Shown: positions 1 to 13,284, counted from the first letter of the stretch. The stretch is DNA of 64,000 bases from Streptomyces albiflavescens (GCF_014645835.1 NZ_BMMM01000020.1:62001-126000); one strand, 5' to 3'. The notes: generated from the sequence alone by a model not told the origin. Program-made: numbers and translations.

Positions 1-1
1 G

Positions 2-1513
2 CGAGAGCAGCCCGACCGCTTCGACGTCGCCGCCCGCTGCGTCGTGGTCAACCGCTTCCTGCTCGGCTTTCCGATCGGGCAGACCCCCGAGGACCTCCCG
101 GCGTCGTACCCCGACGGCGACGAGGAGCAGCTCGCCGCGCGCTGGCGCCGTGACGGCATCCCGCCCGCGTACGAGCGCTGCGGTACGGCGGGGCCCGAGC
201 CGGACCAGGTCCTGGTGCCCTGGAACACCTGGATCGGCGGCACCCCGCCCGACTGGCAGATCGCCTTCGCACACGCGCTGACCCGCACCATGGCCACCGC
301 GATGGACATGGCGGGCGGCCGCCGCACGTCCATGCGCGGCGGACCCACCCGGCTGCAGCCCTGGGAGAAGGCGCTGAGCTGGTTCGTCTCGTCCTACCCC
401 CTTCTGGGCGGCATCGCGGCCGGCATCACCCTCGTCGCCGACGCCGAACTCGCCCGCGCCCACCACATTTCCGTCGCGGCCGTCGACGCGGAAGCGGCGG
501 AGATCTACATCAACCCCCTCCGCCGGTTCGGCGACGAGGAATGGCGGTTCGTCCTCGCCCACGAGATGCTGCACGCCGCCCTGCGCCACGGCGACCGCTG
601 CGGCACCCGCGACCCGTATCTCTTCAACGTCGCCGCCGACTATGTGATCAACGGCTGGCTGTGCGAGATGCAGGTCGGCACGATGCCCGAAGGCCTGCTG
701 TACGACCCGGAGTTGAAGGGCCTGTCGGCAGAGGAGGTGTACGACCGGATGGCCGGCGACCTGCGCCGGATGCGCCGACTGGCCACGCTGCGCGGCAAGG
801 GGGCGGGCGACATCCTCGGCGGCCCGCTCGGTTCACCGCCCGACTACGTCGACCTCGACGAGTTCTACCGCCGCGGCCTCGGACACGGTCTCGACCTGCA
901 CCAGCAGCAGGAACGCGGCTACCTGCCGGGCGGGTTGGTGGAGGAGATCCGCGCGCTCAGCCACCCGCCGCTGCCGTGGGACGCCCGACTCGCCCGGTGG
1001 TTCGACGAGTTCGTGCCACGCCCCGAGCCCGTACGGACGTACGCGCGTCCGGCGCGCCGCCAGGCGGCGACCCCCGACATCCCGCGCGCGGGTCGCTATT
1101 TCCCGCCCGAGGAGATCGCCCGCTGCACCTTCGGCGTCGTCCTCGACACCTCCGGCTCCATGGACCGCACCCTGCTCGGCAAGGCGCTGGGCGCCATCGC
1201 CTCGTACGCCGAGGCCCGCGACGTACCGGCGGCCCGGGTCGTCTTCTGCGACGCCGCCCCGCACGACGCGGGCTACCTGCCGGTCACCGAGATCGCCGGA
1301 CGCGTCCGGGTGCACGGACGCGGCGGCACGGTCCTCCAGCCCGGCATCGACCTGCTGCACCGCGCCGACGACTTCCCGCCGGGCGCGCCCGTCCTGGTGA
1401 TCACGGACGGTTACTGCGATGTGCTGCGGGTGCGGCGCGAGCACGCGTACCTGATTCCGCAGAACGGGCGGCTCCCGTTCACCGCGCGTGGGCCGGTCTT
1501 CCGGGTGCGGTGA
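2..1513 (+). CDS. VWA-like/DUF2201 putative metallopeptidase (5' end outside window)
   Basis: The reading frame is open to the left edge, so the true start is probably upstream; an internal GTG at 44 is the first start codon seen. The middle carries a zinc-peptidase-like HEMLH motif followed by a conserved region ending in an N-W-L-C element, as in the DUF2201 putative metallopeptidase domain. The C-terminal third has a MIDAS-like DTSGSM motif of the VWA-like domain that accompanies DUF2201. No signal peptide or membrane segment is visible, so it is probably cytoplasmic. Family members usually sit next to a MoxR-type AAA+ ATPase, which would lie just upstream of this window. The substrate is unknown. 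Family assignment is fairly sure, function is not. Confidence 0.8.
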   Translation, partial: REQPDRFDVAARCVVVNRFLLGFPIGQTPEDLPASYPDGDEEQLAARWRRDGIPPAYERCGTAGPEPDQVLVPWNTWIGGTPPDWQIAFAHALTRTMATAMDMAGGRRTSMRGGPTRLQPWEKALSWFVSSYPLLGGIAAGITLVADAELARAHHISVAAVDAEAAEIYINPLRRFGDEEWRFVLAHEMLHAALRHGDRCGTRDPYLFNVAADYVINGWLCEMQVGTMPEGLLYDPELKGLSAEEVYDRMAGDLRRMRRLATLRGKGAGDILGGPLGSPPDYVDLDEFYRRGLGHGLDLHQQQERGYLPGGLVEEIRALSHPPLPWDARLARWFDEFVPRPEPVRTYARPARRQAATPDIPRAGRYFPPEEIARCTFGVVLDTSGSMDRTLLGKALGAIASYAEARDVPAARVVFCDAAPHDAGYLPVTEIAGRVRVHGRGGTVLQPGIDLLHRADDFPPGAPVLVITDGYCDVLRVRREHAYLIPQNGRLPFTARGPVFRVR

Positions 1514-1616
1514 CCGTCCCGCGGGTGTGGCGCGGCGTCTCACGGGTGCGGTGACGTGTCGTGCGGGTGTGGCGGCGTCTCACCGGTGCGGTGACATGTC
1601 GTGCGGGTGCGGTGAC
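1503..1616. repeat. short imperfect tandem repeats overlapping the 3' end of the VWA gene
   Basis: The core GGGTGCGGTGAC occurs at 1503-1514, 1544-1555, 1584-1595 (one mismatch) and 1605-1616, about 41, 40 and 21 bp apart. The units between are similar (GTGTGGCGGCGTCTCAC-like). The stop codon of the upstream gene (1511-1513) lies inside the first core, so the array may be an expanded gene end. Confidence 0.6.
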
Positions 1617-1700
1617 CCGTCTTCCGGGTGAGCCGGGCGCAGGTGTGATCGGATGGTGGGTACGGACCCCGAAAACGGGACCTCATCGAAGGGATTCATC

Positions 1701-2126
1701 GTGGCAACCACGCGCACCGCACACACCGTGTGGGAAGGCAACCTGCTCGAGGGCAGCGGCGTCGTCACCTTCGACTCCTCCGGCATCGGCCAGCAGCCGG
1801 TGACGTGGGCGTCGCGGGCCCAGGACGCGAACGGCAAAACCAGCCCCGAGGAGCTGATCGCCGCCGCCCACTCCAGCTGCTTCTCCATGGCGCTGTCGCA
1901 CGCCCTCGCGGGCGCCGGCACCCCGCCCACCAAGCTCGTCACCAACGCCGACGTCACCTTCCAGCCCGGCGAGGGCATCACCGGCATCCACCTCACCGTC
2001 GAGGGATCGGTGCCCGGCCTCGACAACGACGGCTTCGTGGCGGCGGCCGAGGAGGCCAAGAAGAACTGCCCCGTCAGCCAGGCGCTGACCGGCACGACGA
2101 TCACGCTGTCGGCCAAGCTGGCCTGA
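1701..2126 (+). CDS. osmC: OsmC family organic peroxide/osmotic stress protein
   Basis: A 141-residue protein that aligns by eye along its whole length with OsmC, the thiol peroxidase that reduces organic hydroperoxides in the cytoplasm. It has the two redox cysteines in their usual settings: the first in SSCFSMAL (about residue 58) and the second in KKNCPVSQAL (about residue 124). The GTG start at 1701 was chosen because a purine-rich GAAGGGA lies 6-7 bases upstream and the protein then begins like other OsmC proteins; an upstream ATG at 1653 would add 16 unlike residues. It is monocistronic, with a strong terminator directly downstream. It belongs to the OsmC rather than the Ohr branch on overall similarity. 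Confidence 0.9.
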   Translation: MATTRTAHTVWEGNLLEGSGVVTFDSSGIGQQPVTWASRAQDANGKTSPEELIAAAHSSCFSMALSHALAGAGTPPTKLVTNADVTFQPGEGITGIHLTVEGSVPGLDNDGFVAAAEEAKKNCPVSQALTGTTITLSAKLA

Positions 2127-2140
2127 CGCCCGGAAGCGGT

Positions 2141-2176
2141 ACGGCGCCGCGGTCCCGCGAAGGGCCGCGGCGCCGT
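2141..2176. terminator. stem-loop terminator after osmC
   Basis: Perfect 12-bp arms at 2141-2152 and 2165-2176 enclose a 12-base loop, 14 bases after the osmC stop codon. No U-tract follows, which is usual for actinobacterial terminators. Confidence 0.7.
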
Positions 2177-2207
2177 CGTCTCGGGGCCCGCCCGGGGCAC
2201 TCGCCCC

Positions 2208-2237
2208 ATTGACAACCAGGCGCTCAAGTTTTGTGCT
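2208..2237 (+). promoter_or_regulatory. candidate dnaK promoter overlapped by a HAIR-like (HspR) site
   Basis: ATTGACA (2208-2214), seven bases, then GCTCAAG (2222-2228) matches 10 of 14 positions of the HAIR element CTTGAGT-N7-ACTCAAG bound by the heat-shock repressor HspR. TTGACA at 2209-2214 is also a consensus -35 box, with TGTGCT 17 bases downstream (2232-2237) as a weak -10. A repressor site over the -35 fits HspR control, but the left half-site is degenerate. Confidence 0.45.
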
Positions 2238-2273
2238 GGAGATCGGGCAGAGCCCTGGCGGAAGGGGACGGAC

Positions 2274-4139
<1,866 letters not shown>

Positions 4140-4160
4140 GGGTGATCCAAGGGTCAGGTC

Positions 4161-4883
4161 CTAGGCATCCGTCTTCTCCCAGCCCGGCCGTGCGGGCCGC
4201 GGCCCGAGCTGCCTCGGGTCGCGGCTGCGGTACACCACGTACGGGCGGAACAGGTACTGCACCGGCGCACTGAACATATGGACGAGCCGGGTGTAGGGAA
4301 CGAGCGCGATCAGCGCCATCCCGATCACCGCGTGCACCTGGTACAGCACCGGCACGCCCTGCATCAGCTCCGTCCTGGGCCGGAGCGTGAACAGGCTGCG
4401 GGCCCAGGGCGCGATCGTCTGCCGGTAGTTGTAGCCGTCGCCGGAGGCGTGTGTGAGCTTGGCGATCATGCCCAGCACGATCGCGCCGAGCAGCACGACG
4501 TACATCAGCTTGTCGTTGACGGTCGTCGCGCGGAACACCGGCGAGTTCGTCCGTCTGCGGTAGATCAGCAGCAGGATGCCGAGCACGGTGAGGGCTCCGG
4601 CCGCCGTGCCGCCGTACAGAGAGAACAGGTGGTACGTGCGCTCGCGGATCCCGAGGGACTCGGTCCAGGACTCGGGGACGAACAGGCCGATCAGATGTCC
4701 GACGAGCACGAACAGGATGCCGTAGTGGAAGGCGGGTGAGGCGATGTTCAGCAGCTTCGACTCGTACACCTGCGACGAGCGCGTGGTCCAGCCGAACTTG
4801 TCGTAGCGATGGCGCCAGACGAGCCCCGCGATCAGCAGCGCGAAGGCGATGTACGGCAGGGCGCCCCAGAGGAAGGTCGTCAT
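4161..4883 (-). CDS. narI: respiratory nitrate reductase, gamma subunit (cytochrome b)
   Basis: A 240-residue membrane protein with about five hydrophobic segments, starting MTTFLWGALPYIAF. It is the NarI subunit that anchors NarGH to the cytoplasmic membrane, binds two b-type haems and oxidises menaquinol. Histidines in the second and last helices (for example in the GHLIGLF and HAVIGMAL segments) are placed like the haem ligands. The ATG at 4883 overlaps the narJ stop (ATGA). Last gene of narGHJI, converging on dnaK. Confidence 0.95.
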   Translation of the reverse strand: MTTFLWGALPYIAFALLIAGLVWRHRYDKFGWTTRSSQVYESKLLNIASPAFHYGILFVLVGHLIGLFVPESWTESLGIRERTYHLFSLYGGTAAGALTVLGILLLIYRRRTNSPVFRATTVNDKLMYVVLLGAIVLGMIAKLTHASGDGYNYRQTIAPWARSLFTLRPRTELMQGVPVLYQVHAVIGMALIALVPYTRLVHMFSAPVQYLFRPYVVYRSRDPRQLGPRPARPGWEKTDA

Positions 4884-5475
4884 GAGCGTTCTCCGATGGC
4901 GGCGATGGGTTCGAGGCCGATGGCGCCGAAGGGTTCGAGCCCGACCTCTTCGCGGGGAGGACCGGAGCGCGCCAGCGCCAGCGCCTCGGCGCGGTCCTTC
5001 GGAGACGGGCCCGGCAGCGTCGAGCACACCGCTGCCAAGACACTCGCGTACGGCGTGCCGAAGTCGGTGAGCGCGAGCCGCAGCAACTCCAGGCCGCCGC
5101 GGTACTCGTCGAGGAGACCCCGATGGCCCGTCCGCGCCGCGAACTCCAGCACCACGGGCAGGAAGTCGGGCAACTCCTCGCCGGTGAACTCCAGCCCGTG
5201 CTCCCGGTACACCTCCTTGAAGCGCACCAGCGACATCCCGCGCCGACGGGTGTCACCGTCGCGCCACCAGCTCAGATAGAGGCTGTGCCGGTTCTTGAAG
5301 TCGAAGACCTGGACATAGTGGGCGGCGAGATCCTGAGGGGGCCCTGCGGCCGCGTGATCGAGGAACTCCCCGAGTTCCGCGGCGGCTCGACGCAGCAGCG
5401 GCAACCGCTCGTGGAACTCCTCGTCCGGATACGAGAGGCAGTACGCGGCGGCCTGATACAGCACGGCATGCTCGC

Positions 5476-5479
<4 letters not shown>
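4880..5479 (-). CDS. narJ: nitrate reductase molybdenum cofactor assembly chaperone
   Basis: A 199-residue cytoplasmic protein of the NarJ/TorD chaperone family, which holds NarGH until the Mo-bisMGD cofactor is inserted and then lets it dock on NarI. The family pattern is visible in AAYCLSYPDEEF near the N-terminus, the YVQVFDFKNRHSLYLSW core and LPDFLPVVLEF. The GTG start at 5479 overlaps the narH stop by four bases (GTGA), which decides against longer in-frame starts that would lie inside narH. The 3' end overlaps narI by four bases, so the operon is tightly coupled. Confidence 0.95.
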
Positions 5480-7067
<1,588 letters not shown>

Positions 7068-7068
<1 letters not shown>

Positions 7069-10000
7069 CAGTACTCGACCTCCTGACTGCGGCGGCGGAT
7101 AACCGTCACCTCGTCGCGCTGGTTGCCTGTCGGGCCCAGGTAGTTGAAGGCCCACGACAACTGGGCGTAGCCGCCGATGAGATGGGACGGCTTGAGGATC
7201 AGCCGGGTCAGGGAGTTGTGGATGCCGCCGCGCTTGCCGGTGGTCTCCGTCTTCGGGACGTTCACCGTGCGCTCCTGGGCGTGGTGCATATAGACCGTGC
7301 CCTCGGGCATCCGGTGCGAGACGACGGCCCGCGCGACGACCACGCCGTTACGGTTGACGGCCTCGATCCAGTCGTTGTCCTTCACGCCGATCGCGTCCGC
7401 GTCCTGCGGTGACATCCAGATGTTCTGGCCGCCACGGGAGAGCGAGAGCATGAACAGGTTGTCCTGGTACTCGGAGTGGATGGACCACTTGTTGTGCGGC
7501 GTGAGATAGCGGACCGTCACTTCCCGTTGTCCGTCGGGGCCGAGTCGTGGTTCCCCGAAAAGGCGGTTCATGTCCAGGGGTGGTCGGTAGACGGGCAGCG
7601 CCTCACCCAGTTCGTGGATCCAGTCGTGGTCGAGGAAGAAGTGCTGGCGCCCGGTGAGGGTGTGCCAGGGCTTGAGATGCTCGGTGTTGAGGGTGAACGC
7701 CGTGTAGCGACGGCCGCCCGACTCACTCCCCGACCACTCCGGCGAGGTGATCACCGGGACCGGCGCGGCCTGCGTGTCCGCGTACGTGACCCGCTTGCCC
7801 TCGTGCTCGGCGGCCAGGTGTGCCATCTCCTGGCCGGTACGGGCCTCCAGCGCGTGGAAGCCCTGCGTGGCCAGCCGCCCGTTGGTCGTCCCGGACAGCG
7901 CGAGGATCGTGTTCGCGGCCTTCACGGCGGTGTCGAGCGCCGGGCGCCCGTCGGCGGGTCCGCCGCGCACGACACCGTTCAGCTCCTTGAGGTGCTCGAC
8001 CTCCTTGTCCGGCCTGAGCGCGATCCCCTTGGCGGGCAGGCCCAGTTTCTCCACCAGTGGCCCGAGCGCCGCGAACTTCGCCCCGATCGCCGTGTAGTCG
8101 CGCTCCACCACCGCCAGGTTCGGCAGCGTCTTTCCGGGCACCGGATCGCACTCACCCCGCTTCCAGTCCCGTACGACCCCGCCCGGCTGGGCGGTCTCGC
8201 CGGGAGTGTCGTGCTGGAGCGCGGTGGCGACGAGGTCCTTGCGCACGCCGAGGTGGTCGACGGCGAGTTCGCTCAGCCGCTCGGCCAGCGCCTTGAACGT
8301 GTCGAAGTCGGTGCGGGCCTGCCACGGAGGGTTCACCGCCGGGGAGAAGGAGTGGACATAGGGATGCATGTCCGTGCTCGACAGGTCGTGCTTCTCGTAC
8401 CAGGTCGCGGCGGGCAGGACGACGTCGGACAGAAGGGTGGACGAGGTCTGCCGGAAGTCCAGCGAGAGGAGCAGATCGAGCTTGCCCTCGGGGGCCTCCT
8501 CGCGCCAGGTCACATCCCTCGGCCGCACGGCGGGCTCCGCCTCCTCGGCCCGCAGCGACGAGTGGGTGCCCAGCAGATGCCTGGTGAAGTACTCGGCGCC
8601 CTTGGCCGAGGAGCCGAGCAGGTTGGCGCGCCAAAGGGTCAGCACGCGCGGCCAGTTCTCCGGCGCGTCCGGATCCTCGCAGGCGAACTTCAAGGTGCCT
8701 GACCGGAGTTCGGCCACGACCTTCGCCACCGGATCGCCGAAGACCTCACCCAGCTCCAGCGGATTGCGGTCGAACGTCGGATACGACGGCATCCACCCCG
8801 AACGCGCTGACAGCGCGAGGCAGTCCGCGCCCGTCATGCCCGCGAAGCGGCCCTCGCCGAGCGGTGAGGCGAGCACATCGGCCGCGAACCGGTCGTAGCG
8901 CCACTGGTCGGTGTGGAGGAACCAGTACGCGGTGCCGATCATCTGCCGCGGCGGCCTGCTCCAGTCGGCGGCGCCCGCGAGCGTGGCCCAGCCGGTGAAC
9001 GGGCGGCACTTCTCCTGGCCGACGTAGTGCGCCCAGCCGCCCCCGTTGCGGCCCTGGCAGCCAGTGAGCTGGAGCAGCGCGAGGAAGGCCCGGTAGATGG
9101 TCTCGGAGTGGAACCAGTGGTTGGTCCCGGCGCCCATCAGGATCATGCAGCGGCCTCGCGACCGCTCCGCCGTCCGCGCGAACTCCCTGGCGATTTGCAC
9201 GCACTTGGCCGCCCGGACGGAGGTGTGCTCCTGCTGCCAGGCGGGCGTCCCGGGCTGCCCCGCGTCCTCGTACGAGGAGGGCCAGCTGCCCGGAAGTCCC
9301 TCGCGACCCACCCCGTACTGCGCGAGCAGCAGATCGAAGACCGTGGTGACGAGCGGACCGCCCGGCCCCCCGAGCTGAGTCGCCGGAACACCGCGGTGTA
9401 CGACGTCGCCGCGGCCCTGGCCGTGCTCGCCGCCCTCGGTGTCGAAGCGCGGGAGGAGCACCTCGACACCGCCCGCGGCGTCAAGTCCGTTCAGGCTCAA
9501 CCGCGGTTCGACGGCGCCCAGTTCGAGATTCCACCGGCCCTTTCCGGACTCGGTCCAGCGGAAGCCGAGCGAGCCGTTCGGCACGACGGCCCGTCCGCTC
9601 ACGGAGTCCAGGACCACCGTCTTCCAGGCGGCGCCCTCGCCGGTCTGACCCAGATCGGCGGCGCGCAGGAACTTGGCCGGGACGTACGCGCCGTCCTTCT
9701 CCGTCAGGGTGACCAGGAACGGCAGATCGGTGAACTTCCGTACGTAGTCGGCGAAGAAGGGCGTCTCGCGGTCGACGAAGAACTCCTTCAGGATCACATG
9801 TCCCATCGCGAGGGCGAGCGCGCCGTCCGTGCCGGGGTGCGGGTGCAGCCACTCGTCGCCGAACTTGGCGTTGTCCGCGTAGTCGGGGGCGACGACCACG
9901 ACCTTCTGGCCGCGATAACGGGCCTCGGCCATCCAGTGCGCGTCCGGGGTGCGGGTCACCGGGACGTTCGAGCCCCACATCATCAGATACGCGGCGTCCC

Positions 10001-10763
10001 ACCAGTCGCCCGACTCCGGCACGTCGGTCTGGTCGCCGAAGACCTGGGGGGAGGCGACGGGGAGGTCGGCGTACCAGTCGTAGAAGGAGAGCATCGGCGC
10101 GCCGATGAGACCCATGAAGCGGGCGCCAGCGGCGTGCGACACCATCGACATCGCGGGAATGGGGGAGAACCCGGCGATGCGGTCGGGGCCGTACGTCTTG
10201 ATGGTGTGCACATGCGCGGCGGCGACGAGCTCGACCGCCTCGTTCCAGGTGGCGCGCACCAGGCCGCCCTTGCCGCGGGCCCGCTGGTAGCGGCGACGGC
10301 GCTCCGGGTCGGCCTGGATGTCCGCCCAGGCCAGCACGGGGTCCCGCAGTCGGCCTTTCGCCTCCCGGTACATCTCCAGCAGGACGCCCCGGACGTACGG
10401 GTAGCGCACGCGGGTCGGCGAGTACGTGTACCAGGAGAATGCGGCGCCCCGAGGGCAGCCGCGCGGCTCGTACTCGGGGCGGTCGGGGCCCACCGACGGG
10501 TAGTCCGTCCCCTGGGTCTCCCAGGTGATGATGCCGTCCTTGACGTACACCTTCCAGCGGCAGGAGCCGGTGCAGTTCACGCCGTGCGTGGAGTTCACGA
10601 CCTTGTCGTGGCTCCAGCGGTCCCGGTAGAACGAGTCCCCCTCGCGGCCTCCCGTCAGCCGGACGCTGTGCAGGTCGGGCGCGACCGTGCCGGGCCGGAA
10701 GAACTTCCCGGCGCGCAGCAGCGCGGCGCCCGGTTCCGCGGGCGGTCCCTGCGTGTCGGTCAC
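7068..10763 (-). CDS. narG: respiratory nitrate reductase, alpha (molybdopterin) subunit
   Basis: A 1231-residue catalytic subunit that reduces nitrate to nitrite at a Mo-bis-MGD centre on the cytoplasmic face. The N-terminus has the His-type FS0 cluster motif (H in STHGVNC, then C-x3-C and a later C in EPRGCPRG). The Mo-ligand Asp region and the long molybdopterin dinucleotide-binding C-terminus (SIHSEYQDNLFMLSLSRGG) follow. No Tat signal is present, as expected for the membrane-bound Nar type. The GTG at 10763 is preceded by GAGGGAG at five bases. That ribosome-binding site lies inside a large inverted repeat. First gene of narGHJI; no narK transporter is seen nearby. Confidence 0.97.
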
Positions 10764-10820
10764 GTGCGCTCCCTCACTCGCCCCGTGGTTTCGAACCTAG
10801 GGGCGAGTGCGGGAGCGCAC
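10764..10820 (-). promoter_or_regulatory. 57-bp inverted repeat enclosing the narG ribosome-binding site
   Basis: Arms 10764-10784 and 10800-10820 pair at 20 of 21 positions around a 15-base loop, and the loop itself holds GGTT...AACC. In the narG mRNA the right-hand arm would contain the Shine-Dalgarno GAGGGAG (10769-10775) and ends one base before the GTG start. The hairpin would hide the site in RNA; alternatively it is a dyad for a DNA-binding protein. No canonical DevR/OsdR or FNR box is recognised in this stretch. Confidence 0.75.
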
Positions 10821-10899
10821 CTGTTCACGGCACCCGTACGGGTCAGGACGTGCCCGTACGAGGCAGGACCCGGCGTAGAGGCAGGACCCGGCGTAGAGG

Positions 10900-11715
10900 T
10901 CAGGCCTTGATCGCGACCCCCGCGTACACCGGGACGGCGCCCTCCGCCTGTGCCGCCACGTCCTCCGGCTCCGGCTGCCACTCGGAGACCGCGACCACGC
11001 CGGGCTCCTGGAGCTCCAGGCCGTCGAAGAACCGCGAGAACTCGGCGCGCGTGCGGGGGAAGAAAGGCGTGCCGCTCTGGCGGAAGAGCCCCGCGGCCTT
11101 CTCGACACCCTCGGGGCTGATGTCGGAGGTGACCTGGGACAGCACCAGCCGGCTGCCGGGGGCGAGTACCTCGACGTACCCCTTGAGCAGGCCGTACACG
11201 TCGTCGCCGTCGGCCGCGTCGCCCAGGTAGTGGGTGAGCGCGATCAGCGACAGCGCGACCGGCTGTGCGAGGTCCAGGAACTCGCCGGCCAGGCGCAGGA
11301 TCGTCTCCGGGTCACGGACGTCGGCGTGCACATAGTCGGTGGTGCCCTCGGCGGAGCCGTGCAGCAGGGCCTCGGCGTGCCGCAGGACGATCGGGTCGTT
11401 GTCCGCGTACACGACCTTGGACTCCGGCGCGACCTGCTGGGCCACCTGATGCAGGTTGGGCTGGGTGGGGATGCCCGTGCCGATGTCCAGGAACTGGCGT
11501 ATCCCGGTCCGGGCGGCGGCGCGGGTCGCCCGGTGCATGAACCGGCGGTTGGCGCGCGCCCCGCGCACCACGGTGTCGTCCGCGGCGAGGATCCTGCGGG
11601 CCAGCTCCTCGTCCACCGGGTAGTTGTCCTTGCCGCCCAGCCACCAGTCGTACACGCGGGCGGGATGGGGCCGACTGGTGTCGACACGGGTGGGCGCGGA
11701 TTCACTGCCGGTCAT
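10900..11715 (-). CDS. SAM-dependent methyltransferase, DUF574/Methyltransf_19 type
   Basis: A 271-residue protein with the hallmarks of the actinobacterial S-adenosylmethionine methyltransferase family (Methyltransf_19). It opens with HPARVYDWWLGGKDNYPVDEELA, split here as ARVYDWWLGGKDN plus what follows, and has the SAM-binding FLDIGTGIPT near residue 85 and VYADNDPIVL. Substrate unknown. The ATG at 11715 is preceded by TTGAGGAGC, a better site than the ATG at 11739. It follows a DUF5753 regulator gene in the same direction, a common pairing in Streptomyces. Confidence 0.88.
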   Translation of the reverse strand: MTGSESAPTRVDTSRPHPARVYDWWLGGKDNYPVDEELARRILAADDTVVRGARANRRFMHRATRAAARTGIRQFLDIGTGIPTQPNLHQVAQQVAPESKVVYADNDPIVLRHAEALLHGSAEGTTDYVHADVRDPETILRLAGEFLDLAQPVALSLIALTHYLGDAADGDDVYGLLKGYVEVLAPGSRLVLSQVTSDISPEGVEKAAGLFRQSGTPFFPRTRAEFSRFFDGLELQEPGVVAVSEWQPEPEDVAAQAEGAVPVYAGVAIKA

Positions 11716-11772
11716 ACGGGTGCTCCTCAAGGTGCTCAATGGGTTCGGATGGCGTTTCGTCCGGGTGGCACA

Positions 11773-12636
11773 TCAGAAGTTCTCGCGGAACTCCCGCAGG
11801 ATCTTCTTGGTGCGCTGGACGGAGGCCGCGTGGGCGGACATGTGGTCGAGGACCTCCAGGTGCGTGGCCACCTCGGCGCGGGAGTCGAGGTAGAGGGCAC
11901 CGGTCACGTACTCGCTGTAGACCATGTCCGGCAGCTCCGGCTCCGCGAAGCGGAAGAGCGCGAAGGACGTGTACGTGCCCGGGTGCGGGCCCTTCGCGTA
12001 CTCGGCGACCTGGAGCGTGATGTGATCGCTCTCGATCGCCTGCAGGAGCCGGTCGATCTGGTCGCGCATGACCGAGGAATGGATGCTCACGGGCCGGCGC
12101 AGCGCCGTCTCGTCCATGATCACCCAGAGGTGCGGCGGATTCTCCCGGGTGAGCAGCCGCTGCCGGTTCATGCGCAGCGCCACATGCCGCTCGATGGCCT
12201 CGGGACCCGTCTGCCCGACCGTCCCGGCCTCCAGTACGGCCCGCGCGTAGTCCTCGGTCTGCAGCAGCCCGGGCATGAAGTGCGGCTCGTACGAGCGGAT
12301 GATCCGGGCGGCGCCCTCCAGGCTGACATGCATGCTGAACCAGTCCGGCAGCACATCGTGGAACCGCTGCCACCACCCTGGCTGGTTCGCGTCCTCGGCC
12401 AGCGAGACGAAGGCGCCCACCTCGTCGTCGGCCACGCCGTACGTCGTCAACAGCACCTGTACGTAAGGGATCTTGAGGGCGACCTCGGCCATCTCCATCC
12501 GCCGCACGGTCGCCGGGGCAACCCGCAGCACACGGGCCGCCTCCTCCCGCTTGAGCCCCGCGGCCTCCCGCAACTCCTGCAACCGCCGCCCCAGCACCAC
12601 CTGCCCCACGGTGGGCGCAGCCCGCCGCTCACTCAC
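11773..12636 (-). CDS. XRE-family regulator with DUF5753 (Scr1-type) C-terminus
   Basis: A 287-residue protein. Residues about 12-70 form a Cro/C1-type helix-turn-helix (LGRRLQELREAAGLKREEAARVL, quoted in part as LRRLQELREAAGLK-like). The rest is the DUF5753 domain, seen in QPGWWQRFHDVLPDWF, EPHFMPGLLQTEDYARA and MDETALRRPV. Proteins of this type are abundant in Streptomyces, usually beside a small DUF397 protein; none is seen here. The GTG at 12636 has GGGGAGG upstream. Targets unknown. Confidence 0.88.
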   Translation of the reverse strand: MSERRAAPTVGQVVLGRRLQELREAAGLKREEAARVLRVAPATVRRMEMAEVALKIPYVQVLLTTYGVADDEVGAFVSLAEDANQPGWWQRFHDVLPDWFSMHVSLEGAARIIRSYEPHFMPGLLQTEDYARAVLEAGTVGQTGPEAIERHVALRMNRQRLLTRENPPHLWVIMDETALRRPVSIHSSVMRDQIDRLLQAIESDHITLQVAEYAKGPHPGTYTSFALFRFAEPELPDMVYSEYVTGALYLDSRAEVATHLEVLDHMSAHAASVQRTKKILREFRENF

Positions 12637-12851
12637 GCCACGCCTCCCCACGCGCCGAAGTACCCGAGCAGTGTGTCATGTCCCCCCAGAACCCTCACCG
12701 GATCTGCCGAGCCGCCATTACCCCGGACGTAATCGACGCCCGCCCGCCCGCCCGGCATGGTGGTCGTACTGGATCCCGGGCCGGCGCACTCCGGCCTGGG
12801 GCCCAGGTCTCCCATCTGCTGGAATCCGACCTCGACGGAGGGTGATCCGCC

Positions 12852-13268
12852 ATGTCCGCAACCCAGTTCGCCGTACCGGGCCCTACGACCGGACCGCGCG
12901 CCGCGCTGCGCCGCTTCCTTGTGCTGGACGCGCTGGTCACCGGCGCGAACGCGGTCGCCTACCTCGCCGTGTCCGGTCCGCTCGGGCGGCTGCTCGGAGT
13001 CGGCTCCGGGCTGCTGCTCGAACTCGGCCTGGTGCTCGCGGTGTACGCCGCCGGGGTCGGCCTGCTCGCCTCGCGGCGGGAGCCCCGGGCATGGGCCGTG
13101 CGGACCGTGATCGAGACCAACCTCGCCTGGACCGTGCTCAGTTTCGTGGCCCTGGCGCTGTGGCTGTCGCCGAGCACCGCGGGCGTGGTGTGGGTGCCGC
13201 TGCAGGCGCTGACCGTGGCGGGTTTCGCGGCGCTCCAGTACGGGGCGCTGAGGGCCTGCAATCAGTAG
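12852..13268 (+). CDS. small four-helix integral membrane protein of unknown function
   Basis: 138 residues with four hydrophobic segments (about 24-45, 52-72, 85-107 and 112-132). The first residues are soluble and proline-rich. Segments such as FLVLDALVTGANAVAYL and the closing FAALQYGAL resemble small actinobacterial membrane proteins, but I do not recognise a named family. ATG start with GGAGG upstream at 12836-12840. It is divergent from the DUF5753 regulator and converges on the MmyB-type regulator, whose stop is 16 bases away. Confidence 0.75.
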   Translation: MSATQFAVPGPTTGPRAALRRFLVLDALVTGANAVAYLAVSGPLGRLLGVGSGLLLELGLVLAVYAAGVGLLASRREPRAWAVRTVIETNLAWTVLSFVALALWLSPSTAGVVWVPLQALTVAGFAALQYGALRACNQ

Positions 13269-13284
13269 GCAAGTTGCCTGGCTG

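Noticed and set aside
8913..10910. Long plus-strand frame opposite narG
   Set aside because: Shadow of narG codon bias; no recognisable domain and it runs through the narG promoter.
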